DNA of 64,000 bases from Artemisia argyi. Its lineage: Eukaryota; Streptophyta; Magnoliopsida; Asterales; Asteraceae. The translations under genes and the position numbers were made by a program. The DNA lies in assembly GCA_030686995.1 (NCBI GenBank), contig CM060692.1:124181296-124245295 (forward strand), read 5' to 3'. The notes below the pieces were generated by a model. It was not told the origin of the DNA. It saw only the letters and a list, made by a program, of their open reading frames with translations, and made no database searches. Each line of letters starts with the position of its first letter. Position 1 is the stretch's first letter. Shown here in pieces: positions 23,216-34,701 of this stretch.

Positions 23216-24620
23216 TGATGCGTGGGAATCGCACCTTGCTTTACCTCTCGAGGGATCTCGCGAGGCTTACAACCCCCACCAGGCAGTGTACCTGATCGTT
23301 GTAGTATAGTATAGTGACAAGTACCGGGGGATTGATCGTTCAGCTTAGGAATAGTGTCGCTAGGATTAGAAAACCTAATTAAAAGTTCTAGAGATGGAAG
23401 ATGATTATTTTTGTGTTTTTATATTTTATGAAAGCAAGTAAAATCTCGGGTTTTGAAGGAGTGGGCGGAATTAGTTGCTAATCAACTAACCCAAAAACTA
23501 CTTTATAACTAATTAACTAATGAAAATGAAATTAAACTAATATTAAACTAAGGTTGTGAGCAGTGGTTGGAGAAATTGTGTTTACTTAGACTTCATTACT
23601 CCCTAGATATCTTTTACATGTTAATTACTTGTTACACTTGTATGAATGACGGGTTGTATTCCTTAATACCATTCGTGGAGTGGCATACATAACTCCCCAA
23701 CTCTATGAGCTCTTATCTCCTCCTACACCATGACCCAGCACAACTATAGGGATTGTAAACAGTGGCTCATGCATTAAATACAACCAATAAAGACCTAGTA
23801 CGCCTCGGTTCATGTTTCTTAAGACGTTCAAGCATGTTACCATTTGGAGATCTGCCAGTTTTCTTAAGCCTAACATATAATATCATTCATTCAAAACAAG
23901 AATAGACAAGTAATCAACACATAATCAACATCTAGGTTTCATTAGATCTAAGCAAACACAAAGGAAATTTAGCCTAGCATAGTAGAATTAAGATAAGAAC
24001 AAAAGATAGACAACCAACACATAGACATATTGATTGAATTAAGAGTATACTTATCTCAATTACAATGCAAGGTCTCAAGGGTTTGGAACCCTTGAAAAAC
24101 CTGTAAAAGAGGCACCAAAATCGTCTTTAGGGTTTCACCAAAACTTCTCTCTTTTTAATGAAAAAACTAGAAAACTATATATAGGAAAATCGTCCTGACG
24201 GCGTCAAGAGTAAAATCTGACGCCGTCAACTCGCCGCCATATACTTCCTCGGACGCCCTAGATCCAATCGTGACGGCCTATGTGACGCCGTCACCACCCT
24301 CGGTAAATTAATCTTGGTCATTTTGACGCCGTCATCTCTTCATCTGACGCCTTCACAACCTTCGGTAAAATATTCATCCTTTCTGACGCCGTCAAGAGTA
24401 AATCCTTGACGCCGTCACCTTGTAATTCCAGCTTGGATTTGGTACTTTGTTGTTTTCTTCACTTTATGCTCCAAAAACGTCCAAAATAGCCTCTTTTCCA
24501 GAATTCACTCTCCAAACACCTAAAATCACAAAAGGAACGATTTAGGGCAATATTTGATCAAATAAATTCGGATTCGGGCTTAAATGACCCCCTAAAAACG
24601 GATCATTTTTCGCCTCATCA
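23216..24620 (-). repeat. 3' LTR of the young Athila-type element
   Basis: 1405 bp, plus-strand tips TGATGCG and CTCATCA. The minus-strand TATA box (TATATATAG) lies near 24184-24176. Six exact copies of TGACGCCGTCA or its complement lie just upstream (24196-24417). Confidence 0.95.
24196..24417. promoter_or_regulatory. Array of TGACGCCGTCA palindromes in the LTR promoter
   Basis: Exact 11-mers at 24196, 24218, 24283, 24324, 24384 and 24407, plus degenerate ones at about 24271 and 24344. Each is two inverted TGACG half-sites around one central C or G. TGACG is the core bound by TGA-type bZIP factors. The array is repeated in the other LTR at 29452-29673. Its position directly upstream of the TATA box suggests an enhancer. 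Confidence 0.6.
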
Positions 24621-25231
24621 TATACCCTTACACTTGAGATTTGCTTGTCCTCAAGCAAATGAGCTTTTATTCTACTCAAAAGACAAGTTAGGGGTCATTT
24701 AACACTAATATAAAAGTAATTACAACAAATAATCGTTCCACTAAAGACCAATAGACAAGCACGGAGGTCATACACAAGCACCTCACAAATAGTGTTTAGA
24801 TACTCACATCTCTCGGGTGTAATAAAGTAATATAACATTATGGAAATGGAAGATATCTCTCACTACCTGTCATAGCAAAATAGATTACCATAGGCTTGGG
24901 AAAGGATCAAACCTCCACCACATGGCGTAAGCACCTAGGATAAACTATCAAAGAGGTCTTTTAAAGGGTTATAACGTTAGGTGTAGGGATATGAATTACA
25001 CGGTTTTGTTGGATAAAGGGGATTTTACTGGTGGCGAGTTAACAATCTTAGTTAATTACATGTACAAGATGGCGTTGCTAAGCCAAGACTAGACTCGACT
25101 TAAGCTAATAAATGAAAAATAACTAAAAACATAAAATGAACATAGAATGAAAACGGGATGGTAGTCCGTATGTTTTTTTTCTCTTTCTTTTCTATTTTTT
25201 TTTTCTTTTTCTATTTTTTTTTCGATTTTTC

Positions 25232-25280
<49 letters not shown>

Positions 25281-27116
25281 CACTCTTACCCTACCATCCA
25301 AAATAATACATCATAGGGGTTTGAGCATTCCCCTTACACTTGAATCTTTACATACTTTACATTAAACTAAACTAATGACTCGAATTAAGAAAATCAAAAC
25401 ACTTGGAGCACTTTTAAGATTAACGTACATATGGGGGTAATAAGTGTTGTTCTTCCCCATTACTCCATAAAATAAGTACTTACCCATGAGTCCCAATCGT
25501 CCCAAAACAATATGTACAAGGATATGACTCGACTTAGCAACCATGTAATCAATTAGAAAGTTAACTTAGGGTTTAACAAATAACAATAATGCACTAAAAA
25601 TGAGCGCATACACGGAAGGCTAAGGCGATTTGGGTGTACATTTAAGTGGGGTGTAACAAATTCTTCCTTTAAGTAAAATGCTTAAAGTTAGAAACGAAAA
25701 GATAGGCTCGGAGGGGTGTACTAGGGGTATCGTGTACTAAAAATGAGTACAACGCTAAGGGTGTGGGAAAAATTAGTTGACTTAACTAGCCAAGTAATAT
25801 GACTTAAATGGTCAAGTAATCGTAATACGGGTTTAACACAAGGGTGATCCTAATGCCTCTTATCATGTAGTAAATCCTACCACACGAATGTAGTCTCACT
25901 AGCGGTCTCGGGATGCATCACTAACGCAAGTTCTAGAATCTAAATGCTACCGGTACACTCATAAGCACCAATAATAAATGCTTTTCCTATCAAAACTAAA
26001 GGCGAACCTCACATTTTTGGGTGGAAAATTTTTCTGAATATACGGTTATGTGCTAGTCATACAACCTCCTATCCATGAGACGCTTGCTATGGCTAAAGTT
26101 TCACTCCTAAATGTTGTAAAAAATTTTAAATTTGGCGCTAAAATTACACTAACAAGTATTTCTCATAGTTTTATTACTCATCTACTATCAAACAAAACAA
26201 ACTCAAGCAAAAGTGCATATGTAAGGTACCATCTTTTTACCCTCCCCTTACACTTAAGATGAACATTGTCCCCAATGTTCAAGTAAAGAATGTAAAAGTT
26301 AAAAAGTAAAGAGAATGAAATCAAATACTCCCCTGATTCGCTCGGTATGGATTTTAGGTTGACCAGGTTAAATCTTCTTCCAAGAAAACGAACAATCAAA
26401 GCTTCCCTTCCAGAATATAAATCATCTTCTTGTCACAAATAACCTGTAAATCCTGACAAAAGTAGACAAGGCAACCTCGCGTAAAATCGGCGGCATCCTA
26501 TATAAGTTACTAAATCCTAGAAAACAAAGTAAGATATAATGCTTGTGGGATGAAGTTTGCAAATTTCCTGGAGATTATAAAACTTAATAATTCACAAAAA
26601 CCATAAGACTCCGTTAGAAAAACAAAACTGGTAAAATTTCCAGATTTTTGACTCCTGACGCCGTCAAGAGCAATTGCCTGACGCCGTCAGAATGGACCTG
26701 CAGAAATCTTTATGTTAAGTTTCCGGAAAATTTCTGGAAAAACTTTGTCCTACTTCCTGGAAAATCCTGCAAAACTTCATTATGACTCAATACAAGCATT
26801 TGACTCTAACAAATACGAATATACATGTTCATTAAATATTGTGGAGAATCATGATTGGTTTGTTTCTTAAAAACATATTTGGGGTTTCCCCTTACACTTA
26901 TCTTTTGCAAAAATACCTTTAGGTTGAAGTTAAGACTAGTCTAAACAACATAATAAAGTATTTCACATTTTAATAGAGAAACATGATCAACCAACAATAA
27001 AAATAAAACATGCATACGGAAGCAAATAACAATCAAACAAATAAAAATCACACAAAACATGGGTTGCCTCCCAAGAAGCGCTTGTTTTTGTTCGAGTCAC
27101 GAGCCTGACTCTTCCC
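24621..27116 (-). other. Non-coding internal region of the young Athila-type element
   Basis: About 2.5 kb with no gene. It contains a 44-base T tract (25234-25277) in a T-rich stretch, two more TGACGCCGTCA palindromes (26656 and 26679), and near 27060-27085 the motif that on the minus strand reads AAGCGCTTCTTGGGAGGCAA. That motif is a landmark of the region downstream of pol in Athila elements, so pol and its surroundings have been replaced or deleted. Confidence 0.65.
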
Positions 27117-28292
27117 TTATTTCACGGATAAAGGTGGGGTTTTCCCTACACTTAGGATTAAGTGCGGGTGGTAGTAGCGATACACACCATCTTGGTGGAA
27201 GTATGCCATGTGAGGACAGAGTGGTGGATGAATTATATGCTCAAAGGGCTGTGCTCCTATCATCATAACCTTACCTAATTCAATCGGGTTAATGGGTGGA
27301 TTAAGATTTTCTCCTAGAAAGGGATCATTTTCAATCAACTTCAAGAGATTACTAGTTGGGGATCCATCTTGACCTAATAAACCCGGTTTAAACCCATAAT
27401 GTTTCTTACGATCAATCATGAATGGGTGATGTAAGTATGTAAGGTCATGGTTCACTCCTATGTTGGCTTCTTCTCTACAAGGCTTGGGGTCTACTACCTT
27501 CAACGTAAAACTACCCGGACTACATGGTTTGATGGGTGGATCAGGACCTATTTCAATTCCTAAATCTTCATCCAAGGATGGAAGATTAGATAATGGTTTT
27601 GGTTGAGGCTCCGGTTCATCAAAACTAGGAACTTCCCTAGAACTAGGAGTAAGGTTATCACTACAAGTGTTCAAACCTATATCCTCTAGTGGTGCTTGGT
27701 TCAAAGGTTCTACCTCAATTGGGGTTCCTATAGTCTCTTCTACTTCTTCCGGGTAAGTCACGGGCGGTGTATGTGCCTCAAATAATGGTAGGACGTGTGG
27801 GGTACTTGGTGGGCTTACGTTACTTACCTCATCCTCCATTTTATCTAGATTACCTATGTGTTTATTTTGTACTATGGCTTTAGGTGACAACCACACAGGT
27901 ATCCCAAAGTAATCATCCCCAGATAAACTTCCTGTTTGCTCCATCAAACTTGTTTTTGATTGATTTGTGATGTTGTTTGTTGGGTTGTCTACTCTATAAT
28001 AGTATTGGGCACAGTTTTCTATGGTATCCCATGCTTCTTCATCATTTAATTCCCTAGGGCCCCCATTGGCAAAATCATCGATGTGCATTTGGTCACTTTG
28101 GCTGACACGATAGTAAAAGGTTTCGGTTAGGGATGATAAAGAGAAACTATGATGAGGGAATTTTCGAAGTAAAATTTTAAAACGAGTCCATGCATCATAT
28201 ATGGGTTCATCTCGATATTGTTTGAAATTCAAGATGTCAATAGGGTAGAATGGCCTTTGTGGTTGGTGGTATGGTGGATTCGCGTACTCCAT
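27117..28292 (-). CDS. Truncated gag with a long unassigned tail, non-autonomous Athila-type element
   Basis: 391 residues, intact, the only ORF of the element. Residues about 20-95 are the second half of the Athila gag domain. FKILLRKFPHHSFSLSSL and TFYYRVSQSDQ align with LLRKCPHHGFSDL and TFYNGVSQSDQ of the gag at 3343-4998. The first half of the domain and the zinc knuckle are missing. Residues 100-300 are acidic and Pro-rich, without a domain I know. The C-terminal 90 residues are His/Pro/Tyr-rich (FEHIIHPPLCPHMAYFHQDG). The start is the first ATG after the PBS leader. An open frame in an element with near-identical LTRs suggests that the product may be useful for packaging, but this is inference. 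Confidence 0.8.
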   Translation of the reverse strand: MEYANPPYHQPQRPFYPIDILNFKQYRDEPIYDAWTRFKILLRKFPHHSFSLSSLTETFYYRVSQSDQMHIDDFANGGPRELNDEEAWDTIENCAQYYYRVDNPTNNITNQSKTSLMEQTGSLSGDDYFGIPVWLSPKAIVQNKHIGNLDKMEDEVSNVSPPSTPHVLPLFEAHTPPVTYPEEVEETIGTPIEVEPLNQAPLEDIGLNTCSDNLTPSSREVPSFDEPEPQPKPLSNLPSLDEDLGIEIGPDPPIKPCSPGSFTLKVVDPKPCREEANIGVNHDLTYLHHPFMIDRKKHYGFKPGLLGQDGSPTSNLLKLIENDPFLGENLNPPINPIELGKVMMIGAQPFEHIIHPPLCPHMAYFHQDGVYRYYHPHLILSVGKTPPLSVK

Positions 28293-28447
28293 AATGGTGA
28301 ACGGAAGAGTCTATGGAAATTACGAACAAACACACAAAGAAAAAGATAAACTAAAGAAAACCTAGAAAATAAAAATAAAAATCTTACTAGAAAGGAATCT
28401 AGCAAGTAGACCTAATAAAAAGAAATCCTAACCTAGACAATAACTAT

Positions 28448-28465
28448 TCCCCGGCAGCGACGCCA
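28448..28465 (-). promoter_or_regulatory. Primer binding site of the young Athila-type element
   Basis: Minus strand TGGCGTCGCTGCCGGGGA, 6 bp from the LTR. It is identical to the PBS at 5281-5298 except for one base. Confidence 0.85.
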
Positions 28466-28471
28466 AAAACT

Positions 28472-29876
28472 TGATGCGTGGGAATCGCACCTTGCTTTAC
28501 CTCTCGAGGGATCTCGCGAGGCTTACAACCCCCACCAGGCAGTGTACCTGATCGTTGTAGTATAGTATAGTGACAAGTACCGGGGGATTGATCGTTCAGC
28601 TTAGGAATAGTGTCGCTAGGATTAGAAAACCTAATTAAAAGTTCTAGAGATGGAAGATGATTATTTTTGTGTTTTTATATTTTATGAAAGCAAGTAAAAT
28701 CTCGGGTTTTGAAGGAGTGGGCGGAATTAGTTGCTAATCAACTAACCCAAAAACTACTTTATAACTAATTAACTAATGAAAATGAAATTAAACTAATATT
28801 AAACTAAGGTTGTGAGCAGTGGTTGGAGAAATTGTGTTTACTTAGACTTCATTACTCCCTAGATATCTTTTACTTGTTAATTACTTGTTACACTTGTATG
28901 AATGACGGGTTGTATTCCTTAATACCATTCGTGGAGTGGCATACATAACTCCCCAACTCTATGAGCTCTTATCTCCTCCTACACCATGACCCAGCACAAC
29001 TATAGGGATTGTAAACAGTGGCTCATGCATTAAATACAACCAATAAAGACCTAGTACGCCTCGGTTCATGTTTCTTAAGACGTTCAAGCATGTTACCATT
29101 TGGAGATCTGCCAGTTTTCTTAAGCCTAACATATAATATCATTCATTCAAAACAAGAATAGACAAGTAATCAACACATAATCAACATCTAGGTTTCATTA
29201 GATCTAAGCAAACACAAAGGAAATTTAGCCTAGCATAGTAGAATTAAGATAAGAACAAAAGATAGACAACCAACACATAGACATATTGATTGAATTAAGA
29301 GTATACTTATCTCAATTACAATGCAAGGTCTCAAGGGTTTGGAACCCTTGAAAAACCTGTAAAAGAGGCACCAAAATCGTCTTTAGGGTTTCACCAAAAC
29401 TTCTCTCTTTTTAATGAAAAAACTAGAAAACTATATATAGGAAAATCGTCCTGACGGCGTCAAGAGTAAAATCTGACGCCGTCAACTCGCCGCCATATAC
29501 TTCCTCGGACGCCCTAGATCCAATCGTGACGGCCTATGTGACGCCGTCACCACCCTCGGTAAATTAATCTTGGTCATTTTGACGCCGTCATCTCTTCATC
29601 TGACGCCTTCACAACCTTCGGTAAAATATTCATCCTTTCTGACGCCGTCAAGAGTAAATCCTTGACGCCGTCACCTTGTAATTCCAGCTTGGATTTGGTA
29701 CTTTGTTGTTTTCTTCACTTTATGCTCCAAAAATGTCCAAAATAGCCTCTTTTCCAGAATTCACTCTCCAAACACCTAAAATCACAAAAGGAACGATTTA
29801 GGGCAATATTTGATCAAATAAATTCGGATTCGGGCTTAAATGACCCCCTAAAAACGGATCATTTTTCGCCTCATCA
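28472..29876 (-). repeat. 5' LTR of the young Athila-type element
   Basis: 1405 bp, same limits and motifs as 23216-24620, with two substitutions seen by eye. It carries the same TGACGCCGTCA array upstream of the TATA box. Confidence 0.95.
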
Positions 29877-31160
29877 GTTTCATCCATAGTGCTTGTTGAC
29901 ATGCCTTTCCAATGCTTACATATTTGGCTTTGGTGGTAGAAATAGAAAGAGTGGTTTGCTTCTTTGAAAACCAAGATGTTAGACAACATCCAATAAACGT
30001 GCAAATACCGCTAGTGCTCTTTCTATCTACATAGTCTCCCGCGTGATCCGAATCCGCATAGACGATGGTTTCTGTGCCGGATCCCTTAGGATACCATATT
30101 CCTAAGTGTATAGTGCCTTTAATGTATCGGAAGATATGCTTAACCGCTTCTAGGTGAGAGGTTTTGGGATCCTCTTGAAAGCGGGCACAAAGAAAACACT
30201 AAACATGATATCGGGTCTACTTGCAGTTAAGTATAGTAAACTACCTATCATTCCTCTATATTTAGTATTATCCATGGACTCACCTTCATCATCTTTTGTG
30301 AGCTTCACTTTCGTAGACACGGGAGTTTTCATGGGGTTTGAGTCTTCTAGGCCAAATTTCTTAAGCATTTCCTTAATCTACTTAGATTGGTTAAAGAATA
30401 TTCCATCTTCTAATTGTTCTATCTGTAATCCTAGGAAAAAGTTTAGTTCACCCATCATACTCATTTCGAACTCATCATGCATGATTTTGACAAATTCCTC
30501 ACACATTTCTTGACATGTCAATCCAAATATAATGTCGTCAACATATATTTGAACAATGATGAGATTTGGGTCTTTCTTTTTAGTGAAAAGAGTGTTATCT
30601 ACCATTCCCATGGAATAATTATATTTAATAAGAAAAGCTTTTAATCGATCATACAAAGCTTTTGGAGCTTATTTGAGTCCATATAAAGCTTTCTTTAGTT
30701 TATAAACATAATCAGGTTTTGCGAAGTCAATGAATCCTGGAGGTTGTGCTACATAAACCTCCTCATTGATAAAACCATTGAGGAATTAACTTTTCTTGTC
30801 CATTTTGAATAACTTAAAGTATAGGGCGCATGCATAGGCAAGTAATATTCTAATAGATTCTATTCTAGCTACGGGGGCATAAGTTTCGTCATAATCAATT
30901 CCTTCTTGTTGATTATAACCTTGGCAACTAACCTAGATTTGTTCCTAGTTACTATTCTATTTTCATCTAACTTATTCCTATATACCCACTTATTTCCTAT
31001 GATGGTCATGTTCATTGGATTTGGGACTAATTCCCGAACATCATTAGCCTTAAATTGGTTTAATTCTTCTTGCATAGCTATAACTCAACTTTCATCCTTT
31101 AATGCTTCATTAATATTCTTAGGTTCTATTGCTGAGAGGAAACAAAAGAAGTTATTTTTA
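29877..31160 (-). pseudogene. SIRE-like element 1 reverse transcriptase and RNase H, broken
   Basis: Copia RT in several frames. 31075-30869 holds IGNKWVYRNKLDENRIVTRNK (start of RT). 30656-30378 holds the catalytic box QIYVDDIIFG and MMGELNFFLGLQI, intact at both aspartates. 30368-30150 holds KTPVSTKVKLTKDD and YRGMIGSLLYLTASRPDI. After that the RNase H start can be followed to 29882. There, relatives have EAEY in the catalytic region, but here the triplets read KAKYVS. Stops and frameshifts separate the pieces; the frame continues at 23215. Confidence 0.85.
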
Positions 31161-32422
31161 TCTTGGGCTTATGACCTAAGGGTTCTTTGATTAAGACTTC
31201 CTATTATGTTAACTAGTGGATGTGATTTAGATTCCTTAATATTTACGAATTCGTTATTTCCAATGTCTATGATTTTATTATCATTTCCTAGGGGTTTTGT
31301 TTTACTAACCTCAATAGCTTCATCTTCGACTAAGTCATCATCTTCTGAAGGTAATGTTTTAGGAGGTGGTGGTGTTTCATTAAATGTTACATTTAATGAT
31401 TCTTCTACTTTCATAGTGTGTTTATTAAGTATTATACATGCTTTACTATTTTGCGAGTAACCTAAAAATATTCCTTCGTATGATTTTGGGTCAAACTTAG
31501 TAATGTAATCCCTAGTGTTTAAAATATAACATTTACTTCCAAATACCCTAAAGTAGCTTAAGTTAGGTTTTCTACCTCTTAGCAACTGATAAGGAGTTTT
31601 TCCTTAAATTCTCCTAATTGATACTCTATTTATTATATATGTTGATGTATCTATAGCGTGACACCAAAATTTTTGTGGGATGGATTGTTCATTCAACATT
31701 GTTCTACTCATTCCTTGTAGTGACCTATTCTTTCTTTCTACTACGCCATTTGATTGAGGAGTACGATGAGCGAATAAATTATGAGATATTCCATTAAAAT
31801 CACAATATTTTCCGAATTGTACTTCGTTATCAAATTCCTTACCATGGTCCGTCCTAATAGATACTATTGTGCACCCTAATTTATTTTGAATCATTTTACT
31901 AAATATTTCAAATTTTTCAAAGGCTTGGGTTTCGTCACTTAAAAACCTAGTCCACGTATATCGTGAATAGTCGTCTACTATTACTAAGGTATAATGGTTT
32001 CCTCCATAGTTCCGCACAGAGGATGGACCAAATGGATCCATGTGTAATAATTCTAGGCACCTAGTAGTGGATACTATATTCTTAGCTTTGTGACTAGAAT
32101 GAGATTGTTTTCCAATTTTACAAGCATCACAAAAGTGTTTGTCATATCTTAGGTTAGACACGTTTCTAACTAGTTCTTTAGAGGCTAAAGATTGTATTTG
32201 TTGCATGTTTGCATGTCCTAATCTCCTATGCCACAAAGTGGAGTTTTCGTCTAGGGTTGCTAGGCATATCCTATCTTCCGGTTTGTTTCCTAGTTTCATA
32301 ACATATATGCCTCCTTTCCTAATTCCTTTACCTATGACCTTTCCATTCTTAACTATTTCGCTATCTCTATCGGTAAAGGTAACCCTACATTTATTATCGC
32401 ATATTTGGCCTATACTAAGCAA
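31161..32422 (-). pseudogene. SIRE-like element 1 integrase
   Basis: Copia integrase. Zinc module: WHRRLGHANMQQI and HFCDACKIGKQ (HHCC complete). Catalytic core: VDDYSRYTW (first Asp), RTDHGKEFDN (second Asp) and TPQSNGVVERKNRSL (Glu). Frame 32422-31604 holds these. After a stop, the frame 31585-31169 continues with RGRKPNLSYFRVFGSKCYI and FLGYSQNSKA, the usual copia C-terminal region. The N-terminal LSIGQICD segment is the end of protease. Confidence 0.88.
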
Positions 32423-33694
32423 GTTATATGTTAAATTATCTACATGCTCAACATTTTCAATAGTAAGTCTTGAGAGATCGTACCTTTGCCAATAATTTTT
32501 CCATGCAAGTCACTACCGAAAATAACATTACCTCCATTGTATGCCTTATATGTAGAAAATAGGTTGTGGTTCCCCATCATGTGCCTCAAACATCCGCTAT
32601 CCTTGATCCATTCGTCAGGCTCCAAGTCTATTCCTAAACATATTTCATCGGTCTCTTTGGCTACAAAACATTTTTCGTCTCTTGGTTTTTCCACTTCTTC
32701 TTTGTCACTATCACTCCATGTTCCACTAACGAAGGCGCCTTGATTTTCATAACCCGGTGGCTTTAGACATTCACCAACTTCCACATGTAAAACACTTTCT
32801 TTTCCAGTAGTTATCTCTTCTATTTCTTTGGAACGACTTTCTTTCATCTCGTGGTAATCTAGTGAATCTTCCTCGTCTTTTGAAGAATTTCTTGAATTCT
32901 CTTACGACCATTGCATATTCTTCGTCTTCACTCTCGTCACGTGAATCCTCATCGTCACTAAGTTCCTTTTTGTCTTTTATAGCGATGGATTTAGTTTGTT
33001 CTTTCTTGACTTTGCCCATTTCCGAATCACTTCTTATAATTTCTTCATGGACCTTTAAATTGCCAATAAGTTCGTCACGTAACAACGTCATCAAATTCTT
33101 CGATTCTTCAATTGCCGTGACCTTAGCTCGTCATTTTTGATGCAATGCCCTAAGAAATTTCCTAACACAATTCTTACTAGAAAATGTCTCATCAAGTGCT
33201 TTTAAACTTGTGATAATAGTGTTAAATTCAGCAAACACATTATCTATTGATTCCTCTTCTGGAACTATAAATTTTTCATATTATTGTACAAGAAGATCTA
33301 TTTTATTGTCTTTGACTTGGCTATTACCTTGGTGAGTAATAAGCAGTGACTCCCAAATTTCTTTGGCTGTTTTACACATAAAAATTCTTTCATATTCTTT
33401 GTGCGGTAACGGAATATAAATTACCATTTAAGTTTCATTCTTTTTTGCTAGTTTCTTTTTCAAATCATCATTTTGTTTTTCAAAAGGTACAATTTCATCC
33501 ATTTTAGTTTTCGGATTTTGTTGAGTGGGAGGAAAATCACCAAAGGTAATAACATGCCAAAGATCAAGATCTTTAGATTTCACATAAGTTTCGAATCTAT
33601 TTTTCCAATATAAAAATCCATCACATTCAAATAGTGGTGGTCTTTTCATAGATTGCCCTTCTAAATATTTTTCAGATTCCATAGATCGTTGCAA
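32423..33694 (-). pseudogene. SIRE-like element 1 gag and protease, broken
   Basis: Gag begins MESEKYLEGQSMKRPPLF near 33682 and shows YWKNRFETYVKSKDLDLWH. The middle part (33420-33095) is interrupted by stops. 33094-32771 has [21 protein letters not shown], then only a damaged zinc knuckle (KCFTCG). 32847-32440 contains the protease with EWIKDSGCLRHMMGN (catalytic DSG intact) and FSTYKAYNGGNVIFGSDL. Comparison with gag of element 2 (58030-59873) shows that a coiled-coil segment between knuckle and protease has been lost here. Confidence 0.85.
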
Positions 33695-33704
33695 GTTTTA
33701 AAAT

Positions 33705-33753
33705 ACAATATATTTTAAAAATCTCGCTAGACGTGGCTCTTGATACCAATTGT
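33705..33753. repeat. PBS segment of element 1, first copy of a 49-bp repeat
   Basis: Contains on the minus strand CAATTGGTATCAAGAGCC, the tRNA-iMet-type primer site, directly inside LTR B. The identical 49 bp recur at 33879-33927 within the LTR. Confidence 0.8.
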
Positions 33754-33878
33754 GGAAAACTAGAAGGGGGGTTGAATAGTTTTACGTCTTTTTAATTTGT
33801 TATGAAATATTTTGTTTACTTTCAAAAATTGTAGATTCGATATTATGTGAATTCAAGTCTTGCACAATATAAACAACT

Positions 33879-33927
33879 ACAATATATTTTAAAAATCTCG
33901 CTAGACGTGGCTCTTGATACCAATTGT
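33879..33927. repeat. PBS segment duplicated inside LTR B
   Basis: Exact second copy of 33705-33753. In LTR A the corresponding place has an unrelated AT-rich stretch of about 20 bp. To its right the sequence reads GTAGATTCGATA, a repeat of LTR sequence at 33829, so the junction shows microhomology. Confidence 0.85.
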
Positions 33928-34630
33928 AGATTCGATATAATGTAAGAAATGAAATAAGTAAGAGATGGAAAGATCGAACCTAGAGACAAGAGAATTATAG
34001 TGGTTCGGCTACAAAGACACCTTCCTTGCCCTACTCCACTCCCCGAGCACCTAACTCGAGAGTTTTCTTCACTATGTGAACAAGCTCCCTTATGGCGGAG
34101 AAAACCTTACACACCACAACTTCGTCACACCTTAGTCACACCTTCTACATAACTTCTTCACACCTAGTCACAACTTGATTACAACACTACTTCTTCACAC
34201 CTATCTATCTTCACAACAATCTACTTCACTACTATCATCCTCACAACTATCTACTTCCCAACAATCTACTTCACAACTATCTACTCCAAAATCTTTCTAT
34301 CTACACACCTTGCAAATCTATATTCTACCAAATATTCACAACAATTTACACAAAACTATATGTAATAAATGTTGCTCTAACAACTTGGATGTGGAGGTTA
34401 CAACAAGTTGTAATACTTCTTGTCTTGGTGGATAGAAGTATTCTTCTCTTGCACTTAAAAGGATGTGACTTGGATCACTTAGAAAAAAGGATTGATGTAT
34501 TTATGATCAAAGGATAATAAGAAATGAAAGGGGGGATTTAGATCAGAAATTTTTGGGGTGCAAAAGGTGAGAAAAATATATGAAATGAACAAGTATTTAT
34601 AGGCAAGAAAAATACTATTCTGGAGCGTGT

Positions 34631-34701
34631 CGGTCCCCTTAATTAGGGACCGGTCCCCTTAATTAATAAGTGGGCCGCCTAAGGAATTAAGGGGGCCGCC
34701 C
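34631..34701. promoter_or_regulatory. Palindromic promoter module in LTR B
   Basis: CGGTCCCCTTAATTAGG, then CCGGTCCCCTTAATTAA, GTGGGCCGCC and TTAAGGGGGCCGCCCC. It lies about 30 bp upstream of the TATA box, like LTR A. Confidence 0.65.

Larger units (their letters stand above)
23216..29876 (-). mobile_element. Young non-autonomous Athila-type element, gag-only
   Basis: 6661 bp bounded by two 1405-bp LTRs and a perfect 5-bp duplication GTTTC (23211-23215 and 29877-29881). By eye the LTRs differ at only two positions (23618/28874 and 24478/29734). A tRNA-Asp-type PBS follows the 5' LTR. The only coding sequence is a 391-codon ORF with half of a gag domain; protease, RT and integrase are absent. 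Mobilisation would have to be by an autonomous relative such as the Athila at 1-9027, whose PBS differs at one base. Confidence 0.93.

Noticed and set aside
25089..25301. Lysine-rich ORF
   Set aside because: It is the translation of a 44-base T tract and its T-rich surroundings on the other strand.
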